Assembly (NCBI RefSeq): GCF_041529975.1
Contig: NZ_CP168030.1
Span: 3,596,001-3,660,000, forward strand
Length of the DNA: 64,000 nucleotides
Direction of reading: 5' to 3'
Source: Microbacterium maritypicum
Lineage (GTDB): Bacteria; Actinomycetota; Actinomycetes; Actinomycetales; Microbacteriaceae
Shown in pieces: positions 1-8,487 of this stretch; within the stretch, counting starts at the first letter, position 1; every line of letters begins with the position of its first letter. The translations under genes and the position numbers were made by a program. Below the pieces are notes generated by a model that saw nothing but the letters and a program-made list of their open reading frames with translations, was not told the DNA's origin and did no database searches.

Positions 1-343
1 CGAACGGCCCGGAGACCTCCGGCGGCGCGCTGGGCTGCGTGTCGAGTCCGGCGTTGTTGACGACGACGGTCGGCACGCCCCAGGTCGCCGCGACCTGGTC
101 GAGTCCTGCGTCCACGCTGGCCTGGTCGGTGATGTCCATCGCCACGGCGAGCAGGCGCCCATCCGGGTCGTCGATGCCGAGACGCGCGGCGGGATCGGCC
201 ACCTCGCTGCGAGAGGTCACGGCGACGCGCGCGCCCCGCTGGTGCAGCGAGCGGACGAACTCCGCTCCGATCTGGCCGAAGCCGCCGGTCACGACGACCA
301 CCTTGTCCCGCACCGAGAAGAGCGGGTCGAGTCCTTCAGACAT
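1..343 (-). CDS. SDR-family NAD(P)-dependent oxidoreductase, N-terminal part
   Basis: The reading frame starts at an ATG (343-341) and runs off the left edge, so only about 114 N-terminal residues are visible. The Rossmann nucleotide site TGGFGQIG lies at residues 19-26 and the structural NNAG motif at 96-99, both typical of short-chain dehydrogenases; the catalytic Ser-Tyr-Lys part is outside the window. It follows the MalG-type permease by 27 bases on the same strand, so it is probably the last visible gene of the sugar-uptake operon and may oxidise the imported sugar or polyol. The substrate cannot be deduced. Confidence 0.85.
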   Translation of the reverse strand, partial: MSEGLDPLFSVRDKVVVVTGGFGQIGAEFVRSLHQRGARVAVTSRSEVADPAARLGIDDPDGRLLAVAMDITDQASVDAGLDQVAATWGVPTVVVNNAGLDTQPSAPPEVSGPF

Positions 344-370
344 GTATCGATACTCCAGATTGCAGGGCGG

Positions 371-1243
371 TCAGCCCTTGACGGATCCCGCGGTGAGCCC
401 GGACACGATGCCGCGCTGCGCCCACAGGAAGAAGATGATCGCGGGCAGCGCGAAGAGCAGCGCGCACAGCATGACGATGTTCATCGGCGTGTAGAACTGC
501 CCGAGGAACGACGACAGCCCCACGGATGCCGGCCACAGGTCGGACGACGAGATGAAGGTGTTCGCGAACATGAACTCGTTCCAGCCGTCGAAGAACGCGA
601 TGACGGCCGCGGCCGCGATGCTCGGCATGATCAGCGGCAGGACGATCGTGGTGAGGATGCGCAGGCGCGAGCAGCCGTCGATGCGGGCCGACTCCTCGAT
701 CTCGTACGGGATCTTGTCGATGCCGCTCTTGATGATGAACATGCTCACCGGCATCACGAACGCGGTGTCGGCGAGGACGAGCCCCCAGTGGCTGTTGAGC
801 AGCCCGGCGCCGGCGAAGATCGCGTACAGCGGGACGATGATCAGCGCCTCCGGCAGCATCTGCGTGCTGAAGAAGATGAAGCCGGCGACGCCGCGGCCGT
901 GGAACTTGTACCGGCTGAGCGCATAGGCGGCCATGGTCGCCAGCACGAGGCTGAGGATCGTGGTGCCGGCGGCGATCACGAACGAGTTGCCGAGCCAGCG
1001 CAGGATCGGGATGTCGGAGAGGAAGCCGCCCCACTGGCCGATGTTCTGCACCTCGGGGAGCAGCGGCTGGCTGCCACCGTAGAGCGAAGCTTCGGTGCCG
1101 AGCGAGGTCGCCAGCATCCAGTACACCGGGAATCCGGCGAAGACGACGAGCAGCGTGATGAGGACGGCCTTGCCGAGGCTGCCGAACTTGGCGCCGATCC
1201 CGCGGCGACGCGGAAGATCGGTGGGGATGCGCACGGTGGTCAT
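371..1243 (-). CDS. Carbohydrate ABC transporter permease (MalG type)
   Basis: Inner-membrane permease of a CUT1-type sugar importer, 290 residues, six predicted membrane helices, the first at about 26-48. The cytoplasmic EAA loop that docks the ATPase is visible around residues 185-205 (IEESARIDGCSRLRI then LP). Its start codon overlaps the stop of the upstream permease gene by 4 bases, indicating translational coupling. No ATP-binding subunit is encoded nearby; in actinobacteria such importers usually share one MsiK-type ATPase encoded elsewhere, which I infer here. Substrate unknown. Confidence 0.93.
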   Translation of the reverse strand: MTTVRIPTDLPRRRGIGAKFGSLGKAVLITLLVVFAGFPVYWMLATSLGTEASLYGGSQPLLPEVQNIGQWGGFLSDIPILRWLGNSFVIAAGTTILSLVLATMAAYALSRYKFHGRGVAGFIFFSTQMLPEALIIVPLYAIFAGAGLLNSHWGLVLADTAFVMPVSMFIIKSGIDKIPYEIEESARIDGCSRLRILTTIVLPLIMPSIAAAAVIAFFDGWNEFMFANTFISSSDLWPASVGLSSFLGQFYTPMNIVMLCALLFALPAIIFFLWAQRGIVSGLTAGSVKG

Positions 1244-2205
1244 CGCTGGCTCTCCTGACGTTCTTGGATCTGCTCGACGATGAAGTAGACGACGGTGACC
1301 AGCAGCGACAGCACCAGGCCGAGGGCGCCGATGGCCGCGGCGCGTCCGAGGTTCTGATCCTGGAACGCGGTGCGGTAGACGTTCACGACGAGCGTGTTGG
1401 TGACGTCGAGCGGTCCCCCACCGGTGATCAGGAAGATGATCTCGAAGCGTCGGATCGACCAGATCGTCATGAGCAGCGTGATGACGCGCACGGTCGGCAT
1501 GATGTGGGGCAGGGTGACCGCGCGGAAGGACTGGAAGCGGGTGGCGCCGTCGACCCAGGTCGCTTCGCGGAGCTCGTGCGGCACGCTCTGCAGGGCGCTG
1601 AGCATGACCAGCATCACGAGCGGCGTGAGCTTCCAGACCGTCGCGAGCGTCACCGCGAACAGCCCGTACTTCGGATCGACGAGCCAGCCGTGCTCACCGA
1701 GGCCGAGAGCTGCGGTGGTGCGGTTCAGGATGCCCTGCTCGTTGTTGTAGATCCAGACGAAGATGAGGGCGGCGGCCACTGTCGGCACGGCCCACGGGAT
1801 CGTCGCGATGGCACGGATGATGCCGCGCCCCTTGAAGGCGGTGTTGAGCAGCAGCGCTCCGGCGGTTCCGATGCCGACCGAGAAGACCACCGTGAAGAGC
1901 GTGTAGAGGAGGGTCGTGATGACGGACGACCAGAACTTGTCGCTCGACAGCAGGTACTCGTAGTTCTCCATGCCGACCGGCCGTCCCCCGGCGGGGTTGA
2001 CCAGCTTGGTCGCCGTGAACGACAGCAGCACGCCGCGGATCAGGGGGAAGACCGTGAAGACCGCCAGGTACGCGATCGCCGGGAAGAGGAAGAGGTAGGC
2101 GCCGTTGCGCTCGATGAAGCGTCCGATCGCGCCGGTGTCGCGGCGTCGCCGTGGCGGCGAAGCTGAGGGCGTCGTGGGTCGCGCCTCGAGCGTGGGGGTG
2201 GCCAT
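1240..2205 (-). CDS. Carbohydrate ABC transporter permease (MalF type)
   Basis: Partner permease of the same importer, 321 residues. A basic cytoplasmic N-terminus of about 35 residues precedes the first helix, and the EAA loop reads ELREATWVDGATRFQSFR followed by LPHIMP, as in MalF/UgpA-family proteins. It lies 76 bases downstream of the binding-protein gene, behind a strong hairpin, and overlaps the next permease gene by 4 bases. The pair forms the membrane channel for the substrate delivered by the lipoprotein encoded at 2282-3574. Confidence 0.93.
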   Translation of the reverse strand: MATPTLEARPTTPSASPPRRRRDTGAIGRFIERNGAYLFLFPAIAYLAVFTVFPLIRGVLLSFTATKLVNPAGGRPVGMENYEYLLSSDKFWSSVITTLLYTLFTVVFSVGIGTAGALLLNTAFKGRGIIRAIATIPWAVPTVAAALIFVWIYNNEQGILNRTTAALGLGEHGWLVDPKYGLFAVTLATVWKLTPLVMLVMLSALQSVPHELREATWVDGATRFQSFRAVTLPHIMPTVRVITLLMTIWSIRRFEIIFLITGGGPLDVTNTLVVNVYRTAFQDQNLGRAAAIGALGLVLSLLVTVVYFIVEQIQERQESQR

Positions 2206-2238
2206 GGCCGGGTGTCCTTTCGCGTGTCGCGGGGATGG

Positions 2239-2276
2239 CCGAGGGGCGGGCGGCGGGGGTCACGCCCGCCCCTCGG
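2239..2276 (-). terminator. Hairpin between binding-protein and permease genes
   Basis: A perfect 13-bp stem (CCGAGGGGCGGGC at 2239-2251, complement at 2264-2276) encloses a 12-base loop. It starts 6 bases after the binding-protein stop codon and has no U-tract. Position and strength suggest a partial terminator or an mRNA-stabilising hairpin that keeps the binding protein more abundant than the permeases. Confidence 0.7.
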
Positions 2277-2281
2277 GGTGC

Positions 2282-3574
2282 TCAGCCGAGTTCGGCTTCG
2301 AGGTTCTCCTGAACCTCGGCCAGCTTCGCCTTCACGTCGCCGCCGTTGACCCGCAGGTCTTCGACCGCGGTGAGGACCTCGCGCCAGACGACCTTGCTCT
2401 CGGTCTCGAAGCCCTCGACGAGGGTCGACTTCGAGGTCTTGGCGGCCTCGAGGAACTGCGTCGCCCACGGGTTGGCCTCGAGGAAGGCAGCGTCCGGCTC
2501 GACGTCGGTGGCCATGGCGGAGGCGCCGAGGCCGGCACGGATGGCGGTCTGGCCCTCCTCGCCGAGCACCCAGCGCACGAAGTCCTTGGCGGCCTCCTTG
2601 TTGTCGCTGTTCGCGTTGACGGCGATGATCAGCTGCGAGTTCGAGCCGGGGTTCGCGAGCGGCAGCGGAGCCGCGCCCATGTTCTGTCCGTTCACGGCGT
2701 TGTCCGGGTTGCTCGTGATGGTCGTCGCGACACCGGAGTTCTCGAACAGCATCCCGACCTGGCCCTGGCCGAACTTCGCACGGAAGGTCGACGCGTCGTC
2801 GCCGATGGGGGCGACGCCCGAGGCGAACGTCTCGAGGAATGCCTCGACGGCCTCGACGTTCTCGGCCTTGTCGATGGTCAGCTTCTTCCCGTCGCTGAGC
2901 TCGCCGCCGAATCCGTAGATCCAGTTCGCCATCTCCAGCGTCCAACCGTCGATCTCGGCGGTCTGGTGCCGGCCGGCCCAGCCGGAGATGCCCAGCTCGT
3001 CCTTGATCGTCTTCGCCGTGGTGAGGAACTCGTCGAACGTCGTCGGGACCTCCAGCCCCAGCTCGGCGAAGATGTCCTTGTTGTAGATGACGGTGCTGTA
3101 GGTCGGGCGCTCCCAGTTGAAGCCGTACTGCCCGCCGTCGAAGACTCCGGCCTCGTTCGTGTTGTTGAGCGTGTCGCCGAGCTCATCGGCGATGTCGTCG
3201 AGCGGCTCGAGCACGCCGGCGTCGACGAGCGAGGCGAACTGGCTGTCCTGGAGGACCATCACGTCGGGGCCGCCGCCGGCACCCAGCTCGGTGCTGAGCT
3301 TGTCGGCGTAGTTCGCGAACGGGATCTCGACCTTGGTCAGCTCGATGTTGTCGTCGGGGCCGGTGTAGCCCTTGACGGCGTCCCAGATGATCGGGCCCTT
3401 GCCGTCTTCGAGGAACTGCCAGTTGGAGAACGTGAGCTCTCCCCCGGCGCTTCCGGCATCCGACGAGTCGTCGCCGGCGGCGCATCCGGCCAGGGCGATG
3501 GTCGCGGCGGCGACGAGGCCGGTGATCCGCAGCGCGCGTGCGCGGCGGGACGGGTGTGCGTGGTTCGACTTCAC
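2282..3574 (-). CDS. Extracellular carbohydrate-binding lipoprotein (ABC importer)
   Basis: Solute-binding component of the importer, 430 residues. The N-terminus carries positive residues, a hydrophobic stretch and a lipobox ALAGC with Cys31 as the lipidation site, so it should be anchored to the outer face of the membrane. Size and the segment FSNWQFLEDGKGPIIWDAV resemble the SBP_bac_1 (MalE/UgpB) family. It is first gene of the operon, with its own promoter at 3654-3683. The ligand is not identifiable; the neighbouring SDR hints at a sugar or polyol. Confidence 0.92.
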   Translation of the reverse strand: MKSNHAHPSRRARALRITGLVAAATIALAGCAAGDDSSDAGSAGGELTFSNWQFLEDGKGPIIWDAVKGYTGPDDNIELTKVEIPFANYADKLSTELGAGGGPDVMVLQDSQFASLVDAGVLEPLDDIADELGDTLNNTNEAGVFDGGQYGFNWERPTYSTVIYNKDIFAELGLEVPTTFDEFLTTAKTIKDELGISGWAGRHQTAEIDGWTLEMANWIYGFGGELSDGKKLTIDKAENVEAVEAFLETFASGVAPIGDDASTFRAKFGQGQVGMLFENSGVATTITSNPDNAVNGQNMGAAPLPLANPGSNSQLIIAVNANSDNKEAAKDFVRWVLGEEGQTAIRAGLGASAMATDVEPDAAFLEANPWATQFLEAAKTSKSTLVEGFETESKVVWREVLTAVEDLRVNGGDVKAKLAEVQENLEAELG

Positions 3575-3637
3575 TGTTCACTCCTTTGGGCAGCAAGTTC
3601 TATGCGACGGTGCATCCGAGTTCTCGCCGGGTCTGCG

Positions 3638-3704
3638 TGAAATCGGTTTCATCACCATAACTCCGCATTCACAGCGGTGTCAAGAATGAAATGGTTACGC
3701 AACC
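3638..3704 (-). promoter_or_regulatory. Operon promoter with two LacI-type operators
   Basis: On the minus strand a -35 TTGACA (3683-3678) and -10 TATGGT (3659-3654) are separated by 18 bases. The palindrome TGAAATCGGTTTCA (3638-3651) matches the LacI/GalR pattern with arms TGAAA/TTTCA and would cover the predicted transcription start. A second palindrome GGTTACGCAACC (3693-3704), also LacI-like with a central CG, lies just upstream of the -35 box. The layout predicts repression by a LacI-family protein not encoded in this window. Confidence 0.75.
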
Positions 3705-3752
3705 TTATCGTGTCTTCTCACCCCGGAGAACGCACGTATCCCCGCAGACGAC

Positions 3753-3782
3753 GGATGCCGCGGGGTCGCCCCCGCGGCATCC
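3753..3782 (-). terminator. Rho-independent-type terminator of the DoxX gene
   Basis: A 13-bp perfect stem (GGATGCCGCGGGG, 3753-3765; complement 3770-3782) closes a TCGC tetraloop. It lies 18 bases after the stop of the DoxX gene and upstream of the ABC operon promoter, so it insulates the two units. Confidence 0.8.
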
Positions 3783-3799
3783 GTGTCACTGCTCTCCGG

Positions 3800-4240
3800 T
3801 CAGGCGAGCCAGGCCGGTGCTCGACCGCGCAGGAATGCACCGTCGACCGAGAACCGCCCGGCGCCGGTGAACGCGAGCGCCAGCGCCGCGGCGCCGAGGA
3901 CGGCGACGAACTCGTATCCGCCCTCTCCGACCCAGAGCCCGGCAGGCAGGTGCACGGCGACGAGCGCGACGATCATGTCGACCGCCAGCAGGATGCCGAC
4001 CGGGCGCGTGAAGAGCCCGAGCATCAACAGCAGTCCGCCGACGAGTTCGACGAACGCGACGACCGGCGCCGCGATCTCGGGGAGGGGGATCCCCATGCCC
4101 GCGAAGCTGCCGATCGTTCCGGGGAGCGTGAACTCGAAGATCTTCTGCGCGCCGTGCGCGGCGAAGATCGCACCGACGACCACGCGCAGGACGAGGAGTC
4201 CCAGCGACGGGGCGGCGGAGGAGGCTTTGGTGTTCGTCAT
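3800..4240 (-). CDS. DoxX family membrane protein
   Basis: Small four-helix membrane protein, 146 residues. The segment LGLLVLRVVVGAIFAAHGAQ followed by helices containing VELVGGLLLMLGLFTRPVGI is characteristic of the DoxX/DoxD family, linked in some bacteria to redox homeostasis. I chose the ATG at 4240 because GAAGGAAG precedes it and the family motif starts shortly after; an upstream in-frame extension to 4309 lacks a ribosome site. It is monocistronic, with a terminator at 3753-3782. Precise role unknown. Confidence 0.88.
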   Translation of the reverse strand: MTNTKASSAAPSLGLLVLRVVVGAIFAAHGAQKIFEFTLPGTIGSFAGMGIPLPEIAAPVVAFVELVGGLLLMLGLFTRPVGILLAVDMIVALVAVHLPAGLWVGEGGYEFVAVLGAAALALAFTGAGRFSVDGAFLRGRAPAWLA

Positions 4241-4363
4241 GAGGAGTTCTTCCTTCGTGGCAGGACACCCGCGCGCCAGGCGCGGAGCAGGGTCGTTCCC
4301 TGCTTCCACGCTAGGAAGCGCACTTTTCCATCTCCTGTGATCAGCCCCCGGCGAGGGCCCCGG

Positions 4364-5233
4364 TCAGCGGTGCGCGGCGACCACCTCGGCCACAGCGGTG
4401 CGCTCGGCGTCGCTCGGCTCGGCGATCGCCATCCGGCAGTAGGCGTCGACGACGTCGAGCACCCGGTACGCCTCTTTCATGCGGGCCATGTCTCCGCCGA
4501 TCAGGGAGACGACATCGTCGACGGCGGCCTGGGCGGCGGCGATCGCCTCGGCGTTGCCCGATCGTCCGGCGTCGGCCAGGGCGCGGAACGGCTTGGGGGT
4601 GACGGAAGAGACCCCGGACACGACGCCCTGCGCACCGGCGTCGACGGCGGCGATGAGGTCGCGGTCGGCGCCGGTGTACAGCTCGAAGTCGGCGGGGACG
4701 ACGGCGCGATACGCAGCGATCTCGTCGAGGGACAGCTCGCTGAGCTTCGCCCCCACGATATTCGGCAGCGCAGCGAGCCGCACCAGCAGTTCGGGCGAGA
4801 CGGTGTTGCCGCTGCGCGCCGGGTAGATGTAGACGTAGAGGCGCCCGTCGCCGACGGCATCCGACACCGCCTGGAAGTAGTCGAAGATCGCATCCTCGGT
4901 CGACTTCAGGTAGTACGGCGTGAGGGCGGCGAATTCGGTCACACCGAGGCCCTTGGCGATCTCGACGAGCCGCACCGCCTCGAAGGTGCTGGGCTGGCCG
5001 ACGTGCACGATCACGCGCATCCGGTCCTGCAGCTCCTCGACGGCGGCCGCGACGAGGGCCGTGAACTCGGCGACGTCGACGGCGGGGAACTCGCCGGTCG
5101 TGCCGAGGATGAAGGCGCCCTCGTTGCCCGATTCGCCGACGAAACGGAAGATCGCGCGCGACCCCTCGAGGTCGAGGCTGCCGTCGCGGCGGAACGCGGT
5201 CGGAACGGCGGTCAGGATGTCGTAGCGGGTCAC
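4364..5233 (-). CDS. DapA/NanA-family lyase or dehydratase
   Basis: TIM-barrel class I aldolase-type enzyme of 289 residues. The pyruvate-binding GTTGE motif is at 44-48, the YIYPARSG motif places the catalytic Tyr at 135 and a carboxylate-binding Arg at 140, and the Schiff-base lysine is Lys163 in IVGAKLSE. The GTG start at 5233 overlaps the TGA of the TctA gene (GTGA), so it is translationally coupled to the transporter. Linkage to a carboxylate importer and a FadR-type regulator suggests a role on an imported sugar acid or keto acid, for example as a 5-dehydro-4-deoxyglucarate dehydratase, rather than lysine synthesis; the specificity is inference. Confidence 0.85.
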   Translation of the reverse strand: MTRYDILTAVPTAFRRDGSLDLEGSRAIFRFVGESGNEGAFILGTTGEFPAVDVAEFTALVAAAVEELQDRMRVIVHVGQPSTFEAVRLVEIAKGLGVTEFAALTPYYLKSTEDAIFDYFQAVSDAVGDGRLYVYIYPARSGNTVSPELLVRLAALPNIVGAKLSELSLDEIAAYRAVVPADFELYTGADRDLIAAVDAGAQGVVSGVSSVTPKPFRALADAGRSGNAEAIAAAQAAVDDVVSLIGGDMARMKEAYRVLDVVDAYCRMAIAEPSDAERTAVAEVVAAHR

Positions 5234-6885
5234 TTCTCGGTCTCCTCGGAGTTCTTGCGGGACTTGCGGGCGCGACGCGTGGGCACGTCGACGTTGCGGA
5301 CGGTGGAGGTGAGCAGGTCGGGCTGCGCGGCGAGCTCGTCGTGCGCCTTCTCGATCTGCTGGATGCTGTCGTCGTGCAGGATCGAGTCCGCGAGCGCCGC
5401 GCGCTCGGCGCGAGGTCTGCGGGCCGCACGGATCGCCGGCATCACGATCGAGAGCACGGCCAGCGCGAGCAGCACGATCGCGATGGGGCTGACGACCTCG
5501 AAGAACGGGCGCGTGGGAAGGATCGCCAGCGTGCGGGCGAGGTTCTCCTCGGCGAGCGGCCCGAGGAGGAGACCGAGCACGATGGGGCCGGCGGGAACCT
5601 GCATGCGCTTGAGCAGCACGCCGATCACGCCGAAGACGAGCATGGTGACGACCGTCGAGAGGCTGTTCGAGGTGGCGTAGGTGCCGATGATGCAGAAGAT
5701 GAGGATGCCGCTCCACAGGTACGGCTGCGGCACATCGAGGAGCTTCACCATGCCCTTCATGCGGATGAGGCTCAGCACCAGCGACAGGATCGTCGCGATC
5801 AGCATGATGCCGACGATGGAGACAACGAGGTCCGGGCGGTTGGTGAACAGCGTCGGCCCGGGGGTGATGCCCCAGATGATCATCGACCCGATCATCACGG
5901 CCATGACCGAGTCGCCGGGGATGCCGAGCGCCATGGTCGTGGTGAGCGAGCCGCCGAGCGTGGCGCTGGATGCGGTGTCACTCGCGGCGACGCCCTCGAT
6001 GGATCCCTTGCCGAACATCTCGGGATGCTTCGACACCTTGCGTGCACGCTCCCAGCCGATGAGTCCGGCGATGTCGCCACCCGCCGCGGGGATGAGACCG
6101 ACGCCGAGTCCGACGGCGCCGCCGACCGCGGTCGCCCGCCCGCTCTGCCTCAGCTCGGCGCGGTTCGGCCACCAGCGGCCGAGGCTCGAGATCGGACGCA
6201 CGGCGGACTTGCGATGCGTGAGCAGCTGGTCGAACAGTTCGGCGATGCCGAACAGTCCGATGATGACGGCGATGAAGTTCACGCCCTCGACGAGTTCGAG
6301 GACCCCGAAGGTGAAGCGCTGGTCTGCGGTCGCGGCGTAGGTGCCGACGCTGCCGAGCATGAGGCCGAAGAGTCCGGCGAGGATGCCCTTGAGCATCGAC
6401 TTCGACGAGATGCCGATCATGATCGCGATGCCGAAGACCACCAGGGCGAACAGCTCGGGCGACTTGAAGTAGTCGCGGGCGAAGCTGGCGATCGGCACGG
6501 CGGCGACGGCGAAGAGCACGAGGGAGGCGAGGATGCCGACCGCCGAGACGATCGCGGAGATGGTCAGGGCGAGTCCTGCCCTCCCCTGCTTGGCCATCGG
6601 ATATCCGTCGAGGGTGGTGGCGATGGATGCCGGAGTGCCGGGGGTGTTGATGAGGATCGACGGCACCCGGTCGCCGAAGTTCGCGGCGACGTAGATGGTC
6701 AGCAGCACCGCGAGGCCCTGCACGGGCTCGAGGGTCATCGTGAATCCGGCGGCGAGGGCGACGGCCATGGTCGCGGTGATGCCGGGGAAGGCTCCGACCA
6801 TGAAGCCGAGCAGGAGGCCGACGAGCATGTAGAGCAGGATCGAGATGTCGAGGAGCGAGTTCAGCCCCTCCATGAGCGCGTTCAC
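5230..6885 (-). CDS. tctA: Tripartite tricarboxylate transporter, large permease TctA
   Basis: Large membrane subunit of a tripartite tricarboxylate (TTT) importer, 551 residues with roughly 11-12 hydrophobic segments. Near the N-terminus GFMVGAFPGITATMAVALAA and in the middle GLGVGLIPAAGGDIAGLIGW are the duplicated Gly/Pro-rich signatures of TctA. I start it at the GTG at 6885, which overlaps the TctB stop codon as GTGA; an upstream extension is arginine-rich and is TctB sequence in another frame. The basic C-terminal tail of about 70 residues is probably cytoplasmic. It works with TctB and the lipoprotein TctC. Confidence 0.93.
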   Translation of the reverse strand: MNALMEGLNSLLDISILLYMLVGLLLGFMVGAFPGITATMAVALAAGFTMTLEPVQGLAVLLTIYVAANFGDRVPSILINTPGTPASIATTLDGYPMAKQGRAGLALTISAIVSAVGILASLVLFAVAAVPIASFARDYFKSPELFALVVFGIAIMIGISSKSMLKGILAGLFGLMLGSVGTYAATADQRFTFGVLELVEGVNFIAVIIGLFGIAELFDQLLTHRKSAVRPISSLGRWWPNRAELRQSGRATAVGGAVGLGVGLIPAAGGDIAGLIGWERARKVSKHPEMFGKGSIEGVAASDTASSATLGGSLTTTMALGIPGDSVMAVMIGSMIIWGITPGPTLFTNRPDLVVSIVGIMLIATILSLVLSLIRMKGMVKLLDVPQPYLWSGILIFCIIGTYATSNSLSTVVTMLVFGVIGVLLKRMQVPAGPIVLGLLLGPLAEENLARTLAILPTRPFFEVVSPIAIVLLALAVLSIVMPAIRAARRPRAERAALADSILHDDSIQQIEKAHDELAAQPDLLTSTVRNVDVPTRRARKSRKNSEETEK

Positions 6886-7397
6886 AGGGGAATCCTCAGG
6901 AGCATCCCGAACACGACGTAGACGAACGCCGTGACCGAGGCGGAGTAGATGATGAGGCTCAGCCAGCGGCGGTGGCCGTAGAGGAGCATGAGGGCGGCCA
7001 TCAGCAGGGCGGCGGCGACGGGGAAGACCTCGACGCGGTAGCCGAAGAGGATGACCGAGCCCAGCGACCACAGTGCGATGAAGGCACCGGTGATCACGAG
7101 GGTGGCGATGACGCGCAGGTAGCCGCCGGGCTGGATGCGCTCGAGGTCTTCGCGGGTCGGGGCCGGGCGGGTGACCGCGACGGCGAGCAGTGCGATGGCG
7201 ACGACCACCCCGGTCACTCCGATGACGAGGGGCCAGAAGCGGGCGTCGATCTGCCCGGGAGCGGCTTCGCGGCGTAGCGGGATCTGCGTCGAGAGGAAGA
7301 GGTAGCCGGAGGTGAACGCCAGGGCGACGACCGCGAAGACGACCTCGAGGGGGCGGGAGGCGGGTGCGCCCTGGTATTCGGTGTCGGGGGTGGACAT
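6882..7397 (-). CDS. tctB: Tripartite tricarboxylate transporter, small subunit TctB
   Basis: Small membrane subunit, 171 residues with four hydrophobic segments, matching the TctB family in size and topology (segments near FAVVALAFTSGYLFLST, FWPLVIGVTGVVVAIALLA and two C-terminal helices). Two adjacent ATG codons (7400, 7397) follow AAGGAG; I prefer the second for ribosome spacing. Its stop overlaps the tctA start. It lies 77 bases after tctC, behind a hairpin. Confidence 0.88.
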   Translation of the reverse strand: MSTPDTEYQGAPASRPLEVVFAVVALAFTSGYLFLSTQIPLRREAAPGQIDARFWPLVIGVTGVVVAIALLAVAVTRPAPTREDLERIQPGGYLRVIATLVITGAFIALWSLGSVILFGYRVEVFPVAAALLMAALMLLYGHRRWLSLIIYSASVTAFVYVVFGMLLRIPL

Positions 7398-7427
7398 CAT
7401 GCTCCTTCTTTCGTCGAAGAGGAACGG

Positions 7428-7457
7428 CTGCGGGGCCGACCTGCGCCGGCCCCGCAG
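7428..7457 (-). terminator. Hairpin between tctC and tctB
   Basis: A perfect 11-bp stem (CTGCGGGGCCG at 7428-7438; complement 7447-7457) with an 8-base loop, 19 bases after the tctC stop. No U-tract follows. As in the ABC operon at 2239-2276, it sits directly behind the binding-protein gene and may cause partial termination or protect the tctC message from decay. Confidence 0.7.
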
Positions 7458-7476
7458 TGTTCTCAGCCGGGCCTTC

Positions 7477-8445
7477 TCAGCCCAGGAGGTCCTTGAACAG
7501 GTCGAACTGCTCGTCGACGAACGTGGTCCACTCGGCGGAGTCGCGGTAGACGACCAGGTTCCCGGCGTCGGCCTGGAACTTCTGGTAGCTGTCCGACTCG
7601 ACGGCCTCCTTGACCGCGGCCTCGAGGGTCGACTTCACGTCGTCGGGCAGGCCCTTCGGGGCGTAGATTCCACCCCAGCCGCCGAAGATGACGTTTTCGC
7701 CGATGGCCTCTTCGACCGTCTCGACGTCTTCCGCGTCGGGGTGGCGCTCGTCGTTCATGACGGCGAGGATGCGCACCGCGTCGCCCTGCGCCAAAGCCTC
7801 GCCGAGGCCCGAGACGGCCGCGACGGTCTCACCGGATGCGGCTGCGGCGACAGCTGTCGCTCCGCCGTCGTACGGGACCGGGGTGAAATCGGCGTCGGTC
7901 GCGCTGCCGAGTCCGACGGTCGCGGCCTCCCAGATGGAGCCGGCGCCGGAGTTCGCGACGGTGACCGCACCGGCCTTCGCCTGGGTGACGAGGTCTTCGA
8001 GGTTCTCGATGCCGCTGTTCGCGCCGACCGTGACGACGCCGGGGGCGAGCATGATCTGGCCGAGCAGGTCGAAGTCGTCCGGCATCACGTTCGCACCCTG
8101 CGTGGTGTTCAGCATGGCGATCTCGACGGGCGCGAATCCGATGACGTAGCCGTCGGGATCCTGTGCGCCCACGTATTCCATCGCGAGGGCGCCGGCGGCA
8201 CCGGGCATGTTCTCCGGGATGACGCTGACGTCGAGGATCTTCTCGAGCTCCGTGGCGAGCGCGCGCGACGAGAGGTCGGATCCTCCGCCGGGGTTGGCCT
8301 GGATGATGAGCCGGATGTCGTTCTCGGGGAAGGCCGAGCCGGCCTCTTCGCCCTCTTCGACCTTGGTGCAGGCCGAGACGATGAGAGCGGTGGCTGCGAG
8401 AGCGGCGATCGCGGCGGCCGCCCGGGTGATGCGCTTGCGGGGCAT
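7477..8445 (-). CDS. tctC: Tripartite tricarboxylate transporter binding lipoprotein TctC
   Basis: Periplasmic-type substrate receptor, 322 residues, with lipobox IVSAC (Cys26), so probably a lipoprotein on the outer membrane face. The segment IRLIIQANPGGGSDLSSRAL near residue 45-65 is the Bug/TctC signature that forms the carboxylate-binding loop. First gene of a tctCBA-lyase operon, preceded by GAGGAG and by a promoter that overlaps a strong palindrome at 8495-8522. Ligand unknown, likely a di/tricarboxylate or sugar acid. Confidence 0.92.
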   Translation of the reverse strand: MPRKRITRAAAAIAALAATALIVSACTKVEEGEEAGSAFPENDIRLIIQANPGGGSDLSSRALATELEKILDVSVIPENMPGAAGALAMEYVGAQDPDGYVIGFAPVEIAMLNTTQGANVMPDDFDLLGQIMLAPGVVTVGANSGIENLEDLVTQAKAGAVTVANSGAGSIWEAATVGLGSATDADFTPVPYDGGATAVAAAASGETVAAVSGLGEALAQGDAVRILAVMNDERHPDAEDVETVEEAIGENVIFGGWGGIYAPKGLPDDVKSTLEAAVKEAVESDSYQKFQADAGNLVVYRDSAEWTTFVDEQFDLFKDLLG

Positions 8446-8487
8446 CTTTGCTCCTCTACGTGGGTCGACCTTGTTGTCGACCCCCTG

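Noticed and set aside
3677..5680. Open frame of 667 codons on the plus strand
   Set aside because: It is antisense to the DoxX and DapA-family genes, which have intact motifs and start signals.
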